Below are positions 57,527 to 64,000 of a stretch of DNA of 64,000 nt, piece after piece. A program made the translations under genes and the position numbers. The notes beneath the pieces were generated by a model. It was given only the letters and a program-made list of their open reading frames with translations, did no database searches and was not told the origin of the DNA. The stretch spans positions 28,132 through 92,131 of the forward strand of contig NZ_BEWV01000207.1 of NCBI RefSeq assembly GCF_002933775.1, given 5' to 3'. Numbering within the stretch: position 1 is the stretch's first letter; every line of letters begins with the position of its first letter. The DNA comes from Prevotella sp. MGM1. GTDB taxonomy: Bacteria; Bacteroidota; Bacteroidia; Bacteroidales; Bacteroidaceae.

Positions 57527-57537
57527 TACGATAAGGT

Positions 57538-58308
57538 ATGAACCAAATAAGTCCATTAGCTTTTATCAGTCCGGAAGCAAAAATTGGAGACAACAATATA
57601 ATCGGTCCTTTCTGCTATATAGATAAAAACACTGTCATCGGAAACAATAATAAGTTCTATAACAGTGTAACGGTACACACCGGAGCACGCATAGGGAATG
57701 ACAATGAGTTTTTTCCCGGTGCGAGCATAAGTACAAAACCCCAAGATCTTAAATTCAAGGGAGAAGAGACTCTATGTGAGATTGGAGATAACAACAGTGT
57801 AAGAGAAAATGTCACAATAAGTCGCGGTACGGCAAGTAAAGGCAAAACTGTCGTAGGTTCCGGCAATTTACTTATGGAGAATATGCACATCGCACATGAT
57901 TGCATCATTGGCAACGGCCTGATCATAGGCAATTCAACGAAGTTCGCCGGAGAAGTTTGTGTGGATGACAATGCCATAATTAGTGCCTCGGTACTTTGTC
58001 ATCAATTCTGTCATATCGGCGGTTATGTAATGATTCAAGGCGGATGTCGTTTCAGCCAAGACATTCCTCCATATATTATTGCGGGAAAAGAACCTACAAA
58101 GTACTGTGGTATAAATATTGTCGGATTGCGTCGTCGCGGTTTTAGCAATGAAACAATAGACATAATACACGACACGTACCGCATAATATATGCCAATGGC
58201 CTTATAAAAGACGGTATCCAAGAAGCAAGAGCCAAGTATCCCAATGTTAAGGAGGTTGAATATATATGCTCTTTCATTGAGAACTCCAAGCGAGGTATAA
58301 TTCGCTAA
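57538..58308 (+). CDS. lpxA: UDP-N-acetylglucosamine acyltransferase
   Basis: 256 residues. Hexapeptide beta-helix (ISPEAKIGDNNIIGPFCYID...), the catalytic His block MENMHIAHDCIIGN, and the C-terminal helical cap (IIYANGLIKDGIQEARAKYP). It performs the first acylation of lipid A. Its stop overlaps the miaA ATG (TAATG). Confidence 0.97.
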   Translation: MNQISPLAFISPEAKIGDNNIIGPFCYIDKNTVIGNNNKFYNSVTVHTGARIGNDNEFFPGASISTKPQDLKFKGEETLCEIGDNNSVRENVTISRGTASKGKTVVGSGNLLMENMHIAHDCIIGNGLIIGNSTKFAGEVCVDDNAIISASVLCHQFCHIGGYVMIQGGCRFSQDIPPYIIAGKEPTKYCGINIVGLRRRGFSNETIDIIHDTYRIIYANGLIKDGIQEARAKYPNVKEVEYICSFIENSKRGIIR

Positions 58309-59222
58309 TGAAAGATACACTTATTGTCATCACCGGGCCTACTGCGGTAGGAAAAACCGCATTATGTATGGATATTGCTAAAAAATATGGCATACCTATC
58401 ATTAATGCTGATTCGAGACAGATATATAAAGGCCTGAAAATAGGAACAGCAGCACCCACAAAAGAACAACTCAAAGACGTTCACCATTATTTTGTGGGTG
58501 CTCTTAATTTGAACGACTACTATAATGCGTCTATGTTTGAACAAGACGTAATGAAAGTCCTTAGTAAATTGTTCAATGACAATAACCATATAGCTTTAAT
58601 GACCGGTGGGTCAATGATGTACATTGACAGTGTATGCAATGGCATTGACGATATTCCCACGATCGAGCCTGAAATTCGCGAAATGTTGAAAAAACGCTTT
58701 GAGCATGAAGGTCTGGACAGAATGCTTGAGGAACTGAGAGTCGTAGATCCTGAATATTATAATCTGGTTGACAAGAAAAACCACCGAAGGGTAATACATG
58801 GACTTGAAATCTGCTATCAAACAGGTAAACCATATACTTATTTCCGGAAAAAGAACAAACAAAAACGTCCTTTTAATATCATAAAGATTGCTCTTAACAG
58901 GAGTCGTGAAGAACTTTATGATAGAATTAACAACAGAGTGGATAAAATGATGGAGGAAGGACTACTTGATGAAGTCAGGCAGCTTTACAAGTATAGAAAT
59001 TTAAATGCGTTAAACTCTGTCGGTTACAAAGAGATATTTAATTTTTTAGATGGCATATATACATTGGAAGAAGCCATTGAACACATAAAAAGCAATACAA
59101 GACGATATGCCCGCAAGCAATTGACGTGGTATAAAAAAGACAAAGACATATATTGGGTGCACCCAGATGACAAAGAAGAAATAATGAATTACATATCTCA
59201 AAAATATGAAAATGGACTCTGA
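58308..59222 (+). CDS. miaA: tRNA dimethylallyltransferase
   Basis: 304 residues. P-loop GPTAVGKTALCMD (10-22), DSRQIYKGLKIGTAAPT, and the later block NRRVIHGLEICYQTGKP-like (here HRRVIHGLEICYQTGKPYTY). It adds a dimethylallyl group to A37 of tRNAs reading U-starting codons. It overlaps both lpxA and the following PBP gene. Confidence 0.96.
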   Translation: MKDTLIVITGPTAVGKTALCMDIAKKYGIPIINADSRQIYKGLKIGTAAPTKEQLKDVHHYFVGALNLNDYYNASMFEQDVMKVLSKLFNDNNHIALMTGGSMMYIDSVCNGIDDIPTIEPEIREMLKKRFEHEGLDRMLEELRVVDPEYYNLVDKKNHRRVIHGLEICYQTGKPYTYFRKKNKQKRPFNIIKIALNRSREELYDRINNRVDKMMEEGLLDEVRQLYKYRNLNALNSVGYKEIFNFLDGIYTLEEAIEHIKSNTRRYARKQLTWYKKDKDIYWVHPDDKEEIMNYISQKYENGL

Positions 59223-61734
59223 AAACAAACAAAACGCATTTGTTTACTATTGTAAACTCGGCATTAACAAAATTTCCCTGATCGGCAACTGGTATAAGAG
59301 CCTGTATAAGGGAAAACCTTGGTATATCAAAACCATATCGGGAATTATCTCACTATTTATAGTTTTCATACTTTATCTCGTTGCCGTAGACATTAATTTC
59401 TTATGGTTATTCGGCAAATCTCCGAGTATGAACATGATTAAAAATCCAGTTACAAGCCAGGCATCAGAACTATATAGTGCAGACGGAGTGCTCATAGGCA
59501 AGTATTTCAGCGAGAACAGAACCCCAGTAAAATATGAAGAAGTAAATCCTGTCTTTTGGAAAACTCTCATCGCCACGGAAGATGAAAGGTACTATAAACA
59601 CTTCGGGATAGATTTCCAAGGCGTGGCCGCTGCGGCAAAAGATTATGTCATACACCACGATGCCCGTGGTGCATCCACCATCACTCAGCAACTTGTCAAA
59701 AACATGTTCAGAGTACGCACCCAATACTCTACCGGACTATTAGGAAACATTCCTGGCTTGAAAATGCTTATAATGAAGAGCAAGGAATGGATTACGGCAG
59801 TTAAGATAGAGATGCTTTTCGATAAGAAAGAAATTCTGACAATGTACGCAAACACGGTTGATTTCGGTTCAAACGCTTTTGGCATAAAAACCGCATGCAA
59901 GACATACTTCGGCAATACACCGACAGAGTTAACCACCGAACAGGCAGCTGTTCTTGTGGGCATGCTGAAAGCCACAACATACTATAACCCCAAAATAAAC
60001 CCGAATAACAGTCTGAAACGACGTAATACAGTCTTGCAAAACCTCGTCACCCACGGACATCTTAGTAAAGAAGAATACGACTCTTTGAAAGATATTCCCA
60101 TAAAACTTGATTATAGTGTAGAAAGCAACTATGACGGACAAGCGACTTATTTTCGCGAGGCTGTAGCCAATCACCTGAAAGAATGGTGCAAAGAAAACGG
60201 TTATGACCTTTATAACAGTGGTTTGAAAATATATACCACAGTAGATACACGCATGCAGAAGTATGCCGAAGAGGCTGCACGCAAACAGATGAAGGTCGTG
60301 CAACGCAACTTCAACAATCATTGGGGAAGAACCAATCCGTGGCAGGATGAACATCACATTGAAATTCCCAACTTTATTGAAGGCATAGTACAAAAATTAC
60401 CCGTATACAAACAACTCGTCCAAAAATATCCCAATAACCCCGATTCTGTAAACTATTGGCTGAACAAACCACATAAAGTCAAGCTATTTGACTATGAGAA
60501 CGGAACAATTGAAAAAGAAATAAGCACGATGGACTCTATCCGCTATATGACCCGCTTCATGCACTGTGGTTTTGTGGCTATGGAACCAACCACAGGATAT
60601 GTTAAGGCGTGGGTTGGCGATATAGATTTCGATGCATGGAAATATGATAAAGTAACAGCTATGAGACAACCCGGATCGACTTTCAAACTATTTGTATATA
60701 CAGAGGCAATGAACCAAGGTCTTACCCCATGCGACAAACGACGTGATTCTTATTTCAGCATGAAAGTATATGATAAGTTCAAGAAAAAGGAAGTCACATG
60801 GGCACCGACAAACGCAAACGGATATTTCACGAATGATTCGATGCCTTTAAAAGCTGCATTTGCACAGAGTATAAACTCAATAGCCGTGAAACTCGGACAG
60901 GAAGTCGGAATAGACAATATAGTGAATACAGCCCATGCAATGGGTATAGTAAGTCCGCTCGACAATACTCCGGCATTGTCTCTCGGATCCAGCGATGTTA
61001 ATCTGCTTGAACTTGTGAATGCATACTCCACAGTAATAAATGATGGAAAAATGCACGAGCCCGTGCTCGTGACAAAAATTCTCGACCGCAACGGAAAAGA
61101 AGTATACACCGCCCCCACCGAACAGCATCAGGCCATACCATACAAAAGTGCATTCCTCATGCAGCAACTCCTGCAAAGCGGACTGCGGGAGCCGGGAGCA
61201 ACCAGCATGAGCCTTTGGAGATATGTAGGTAAGCATAACGACACTGAATTCGGCGGAAAGACCGGAACATCAAACAACCACTCCGACGCATGGTTTGTCG
61301 GCGTCAGTCCAAAACTTGTTGCCGGTGCATGGGTAGGCGGAGAATACCGTTCTATACACTTCCGTACCGGTGCTCTTGGACAAGGAAGCCGCACAGCCTT
61401 ACCTATCTGCGGATATTTCTTCGAGTCAGTACTTAATGACCCTGCTTTCAAAGAATATCACGGTAAATTTTCCAAACCAAAAGATGAAGCGGTGAAGTAT
61501 GACATGTATACATGCAGCAGTTACTATCACAAAAAAGAAGAGGATAGTACAGATATTGACAGTGTTCAAGTTGCAGAAGAAGAAATACTCATTGATGAAA
61601 ACGGAAATCCGATACAAAAGAAATCCGAAACTACCAATGATAACATTTCAGGTTCTCCCGATGCTCAGCCTAATGGCGAAGCGACTGAAAAAAAGAAAAA
61701 CAACACAGTCACTTATGACGATGTATATTTCTGA
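59206..61734 (+). CDS. Class A penicillin-binding protein (glycosyltransferase/transpeptidase)
   Basis: 842 residues. Membrane anchor (about 43-65), GT51 domain with EDERYYKHFGIDFQGVAAAA and GASTITQQLVKNMF, then the transpeptidase with STFK (Ser in RQPGSTFKLF), SIN (AQSINSIAVKLG) and KTGTSNN. It polymerises and cross-links peptidoglycan. The C-terminal tail is charged (EKKKNNTVTYDDVYF). The start may be ATG 59206 or 59212; both lie inside miaA. Confidence 0.94.
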   Translation: MKMDSENKQNAFVYYCKLGINKISLIGNWYKSLYKGKPWYIKTISGIISLFIVFILYLVAVDINFLWLFGKSPSMNMIKNPVTSQASELYSADGVLIGKYFSENRTPVKYEEVNPVFWKTLIATEDERYYKHFGIDFQGVAAAAKDYVIHHDARGASTITQQLVKNMFRVRTQYSTGLLGNIPGLKMLIMKSKEWITAVKIEMLFDKKEILTMYANTVDFGSNAFGIKTACKTYFGNTPTELTTEQAAVLVGMLKATTYYNPKINPNNSLKRRNTVLQNLVTHGHLSKEEYDSLKDIPIKLDYSVESNYDGQATYFREAVANHLKEWCKENGYDLYNSGLKIYTTVDTRMQKYAEEAARKQMKVVQRNFNNHWGRTNPWQDEHHIEIPNFIEGIVQKLPVYKQLVQKYPNNPDSVNYWLNKPHKVKLFDYENGTIEKEISTMDSIRYMTRFMHCGFVAMEPTTGYVKAWVGDIDFDAWKYDKVTAMRQPGSTFKLFVYTEAMNQGLTPCDKRRDSYFSMKVYDKFKKKEVTWAPTNANGYFTNDSMPLKAAFAQSINSIAVKLGQEVGIDNIVNTAHAMGIVSPLDNTPALSLGSSDVNLLELVNAYSTVINDGKMHEPVLVTKILDRNGKEVYTAPTEQHQAIPYKSAFLMQQLLQSGLREPGATSMSLWRYVGKHNDTEFGGKTGTSNNHSDAWFVGVSPKLVAGAWVGGEYRSIHFRTGALGQGSRTALPICGYFFESVLNDPAFKEYHGKFSKPKDEAVKYDMYTCSSYYHKKEEDSTDIDSVQVAEEEILIDENGNPIQKKSETTNDNISGSPDAQPNGEATEKKKNNTVTYDDVYF

Positions 61735-61749
61735 TTGCATGCAATAGAG

Positions 61750-63471
61750 ATGACATTAACACCCGATCAAGACAACAAGGAATGGCATGATGCCATGCAA
61801 ATAATCAATTATACCCGTCGCTCGCTTTTCCTGACTGGAAAAGCGGGGACGGGTAAATCAACTTTTCTTCGCTATGTCGCCGAAAACACAAAGAAAAAGC
61901 ACGTAGTTCTCGCACCTACAGGCATAGCGGCCATCAACGCCGGAGGGAGTACCCTGCACAGTTTCTTCCGTCTTCCGTTTCATCCCCTACTCCCAAACGA
62001 CAGCCGTTACAGTCCACGCAACATCCGCCAGACGTTGAAATACAGCGGTGCCCACTGCAAATTACTTCGTGAGGTGGAACTCATCATCATCGATGAAATA
62101 AGCATGGTGCGAGCGGATATCATCGACTTCATGGATAAAGTGCTAAGGATATACAGTAGAAACATGCGTGAGCCGTTTGGTGGAAAACAGATGCTATTCG
62201 TCGGCGATATATATCAACTCGAACCCGTATTACGTGAAGACGACCGCCGACTGCTACAACCATTCTACCCGTCATCATATTTCTTCGCAGCAAAAATTTT
62301 CCATGAGATGCCTCTCATAAGTATCGAACTGCGTAAAGTTTACAGACAGACTGATGCCGACTTCATCGGTATTCTAGACCGTATCAGAAATAACTCAACA
62401 ACAGTACACGACCTTAAGACGCTCAACTCACGGCTTGGGTCCAAACTTAACGGAAAAGACTCTGACCTTATCATAACCCTTGCCTCACGCCGCACTACAG
62501 TAGATTATATTAACGACCGCCAACTGGCTAGCATTAAAGGTCGTCCATCTGTTTTCCATGGCAATATAAAAGGTGACTTTCCCGAGACATCCCTCCCTAC
62601 CCCGATGGAACTACAAGTGAAACCTGGTGCACAGGTTATATTCATCAAGAACGACAAAGACAAGCGGTGGGTAAACGGCTCGCTGGGTGTAATAAGCGGT
62701 ATAGATGAGGAAAATGAAATTATCTGCGTGGTTATGGAAGACGGCAACGAGTATGACGTGGAACGTGAGATATGGGAAAACACAAGGTACGTGTTCAACG
62801 AGAAAGAGAAAAAAATAGAAGAAGAACAACTTGGCATATATACCCAATTCCCTATACGCCTTGCTTGGGCAATAACTGTGCATAAAAGTCAAGGACTCAC
62901 ATTCCGTAAGGTAAACATAGACTTCACTGGTGGCGTATTTGCCGGAGGACAGACATACGTAGCTCTCAGCCGCTGCACGTCACTCAACGGAATCAGCCTG
63001 CGCGAACCGATAAAGATGTCGGATATATTCGTAAGAACAGAAGTCGTGCAATTCGCCCGCCAATACAATAACCGTGGATATATAGACCGGGCGTTGAGCG
63101 AAAGCAAGGCCGACCGAGAATATCACGATGCCGTCACAGCATTCGACAATAGAGACTTCGACTCTTTCCTCGACAACTTCTTCAAAGCAATTCACAGTCG
63201 CTACGACATCGAGAAACCTGCCGCAAAACGTCTAATCCGCAAAAAACTCGGAATTATACACACTCTCGCAGAAGAAAACAAAAAACTTAAGGAAGAGCAA
63301 ATCTGGAAAAATGAATTCCTCAAAAAACTTGCCGCTGAATATACCTTGCTTGGCAAAGAGTGTGAAAGAGAACACATGACAGAAGCGGCTATAAAGAACT
63401 ACGAGAAAGCCATTGAATTATATCCGGAAGCATTTGACGCTATACGGAGGCTGAAAAAACTGAAAACATAA
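61750..63471 (+). CDS. PIF1/RecD-like helicase with C-terminal TPR
   Basis: 573 residues from ATG 61750 (a TTG at 61735 is also in frame). Walker A GKAGTGKST (about 33-41), Walker B IIIDEISMV, GDIYQLEP, and late TVHKSQGLTF. This is the superfamily 1B helicase layout of PIF1/RecD2. The last ~40 residues (EAAIKNYEKAIELYPEAFDA) form one TPR-like unit, an unusual addition. It likely unwinds DNA at forks or structured sites. Confidence 0.88.
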   Translation: MTLTPDQDNKEWHDAMQIINYTRRSLFLTGKAGTGKSTFLRYVAENTKKKHVVLAPTGIAAINAGGSTLHSFFRLPFHPLLPNDSRYSPRNIRQTLKYSGAHCKLLREVELIIIDEISMVRADIIDFMDKVLRIYSRNMREPFGGKQMLFVGDIYQLEPVLREDDRRLLQPFYPSSYFFAAKIFHEMPLISIELRKVYRQTDADFIGILDRIRNNSTTVHDLKTLNSRLGSKLNGKDSDLIITLASRRTTVDYINDRQLASIKGRPSVFHGNIKGDFPETSLPTPMELQVKPGAQVIFIKNDKDKRWVNGSLGVISGIDEENEIICVVMEDGNEYDVEREIWENTRYVFNEKEKKIEEEQLGIYTQFPIRLAWAITVHKSQGLTFRKVNIDFTGGVFAGGQTYVALSRCTSLNGISLREPIKMSDIFVRTEVVQFARQYNNRGYIDRALSESKADREYHDAVTAFDNRDFDSFLDNFFKAIHSRYDIEKPAAKRLIRKKLGIIHTLAEENKKLKEEQIWKNEFLKKLAAEYTLLGKECEREHMTEAAIKNYEKAIELYPEAFDAIRRLKKLKT

Positions 63472-63532
63472 CACATAATCTTCAATGCGTGGAAACCCGC
63501 TCTAAATAATAAACGAACAAACAAATAGTCCA

Positions 63533-63710
63533 ATGAATAATAATAAACCTATAAAAACAAGAAAACTCATTTTTAACAGCATTAGCACTTTTATTGTCTT
63601 TGGCAACATCCGCACTCAACAAAGATAGTATCAAGGCATTTGCCATAGTACCATATAAACAGAACTATATACATTATCATAAAACATGTAGACAGAACTT
63701 CACTGATTGA
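63533..63710 (+). pseudogene. Frameshifted remnant of a secreted protein
   Basis: ATG 63533 opens MNNNKPIKTR, but a good signal peptide (SFLTALALLLSLATSA) lies in another frame. Dropping one A from the A5 run at about 63554-63558 joins them into MNNNKPIKQENSFLTALALL followed by LNKDSIKAFAIVPYKQNYIH and an early stop at 63710. FAIVPYKQNYI recalls the FTLYPYDTNYL segment of outer membrane phospholipase A, so a decayed pldA-like gene is possible. Only the first 60 codons survive. Confidence 0.5.
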
Positions 63711-63988
63711 TGAAGTCCCCGTCCATACAATTAATCGGAACATAATAATAACACCCGACAAATTATAATATAAACACTAATTTATCATTTTTTACACTTT
63801 ACCCGAATTATATAAATCTCATTTTCATTAGTTGAAAAATACTCTTATATTAACTTTACCCGTTAATTTTTTAGCGGAACAACTGATAATCAGCGGCATG
63901 GTGCTTTTTATGAGTTTGCCATAATTGTCAAAGGAGTGCTTCTTTGGCACAAGCCGAAATTCCGGTGCATGGATTTTAGGAAAAGTGT

Positions 63989-63996
63989 TAAATTTG
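63989..63996 (+). promoter_or_regulatory. -7 element facing out of the window
   Basis: TAAATTTG matches TAnnTTTG, four bases from the right edge. Confidence 0.45.
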
Positions 63997-64000
63997 CGTC

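Larger units (their letters stand above)
63472..64000. other. Right-end stretch with a broken gene and an outward promoter
   Basis: The stretch holds the remnant at 63533-63710, then about 290 AT-rich bases with no gene. A hairpin TGTCAAAG/CTTTGGCA (63926-63949) and a TAAATTTG -7 element (63989-63996) pointing right suggest the next gene begins just outside the window. Confidence 0.45.

Noticed and set aside
63711..64000. Insertion sequence end at the right edge
   Set aside because: No terminal repeat or transposase can be seen within the window, so it cannot be supported.

Overview
The window is Bacteroidota DNA, most likely Bacteroidales. Three things point there. Bacteroides-type promoters recur (a -7 element TAnnTTTG, in the best cases exactly 19 nt downstream of TTTG). 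LpxC and FabZ are fused in one gene, a Bacteroidota hallmark. The gene set is also typical (gldE, nspC, a K+-dependent membrane pyrophosphatase, DUF4348 and DUF5715 proteins). I cannot name genus or species from sequence alone.

Region 1, about 1 to 17.5-19.4 kb, is accessory and mobile. Minus-strand genes include a truncated gene at the left edge, a small gene with an in-frame TGA, PcfJ/PcfK-like conjugation proteins, an OmpA-family outer membrane protein, a MobV relaxase, a winged-helix protein, a membrane protein, two unknowns and a lipoprotein. These face a divergent control region and a plus-strand set: a serine-recombinase-like protein with a degenerate active site, an AAA/ABC-type ATPase, an FKBP isomerase, a protein faintly resembling uracil-DNA glycosylases, and three tiny ORFs. 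An SSB, two small minus-strand genes, a poorly coding stretch, an iteron-like GAGGGACAA array and a Fic-family gene with its own operator-like repeats complete the region. No integrase and no type IV secretion genes are visible, so the element must continue past the left edge or depend on a helper.

Region 2, about 19.4 to 47 kb, is chromosomal. It holds lepA-crp; a DNA alkylation repair gene; tex; thrS, then infC-rpmI-rplT with its own promoter; the SPOR lipoprotein-ruvX-def-TPR operon; a YtxH/holin-like membrane cassette; DUF4348-murB-MBL hydrolase; pheS; an unknown gene-ssb-gldE; tRNA-Gly(GCC); nspC; an acidic unknown protein; the pyrophosphatase hppA; and a DUF5715 (M15-like) gene. Convergent genes are separated by long perfect hairpins.

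Region 3, 47.1 to 63.5 kb, is one long co-directional run with many overlapping or abutting genes: phoH, purC, menG/ubiE, aroE, purM, prfA, pyrF, an HD hydrolase, lpxD, lpxC-fabZ, lpxA, miaA, a class A penicillin-binding protein and a PIF1/RecD-like helicase. It joins nucleotide synthesis, translation termination, lipid A and cell wall building. The right end holds a frameshifted secreted-protein remnant and a promoter pointing out of the window.

The most interesting parts are the recombinase-like/ATPase/FKBP/UDG-like cluster, the duplicated leader modules, the iteron-like array and the Fic gene lacking its usual histidine. None of these is proven to be a new system.
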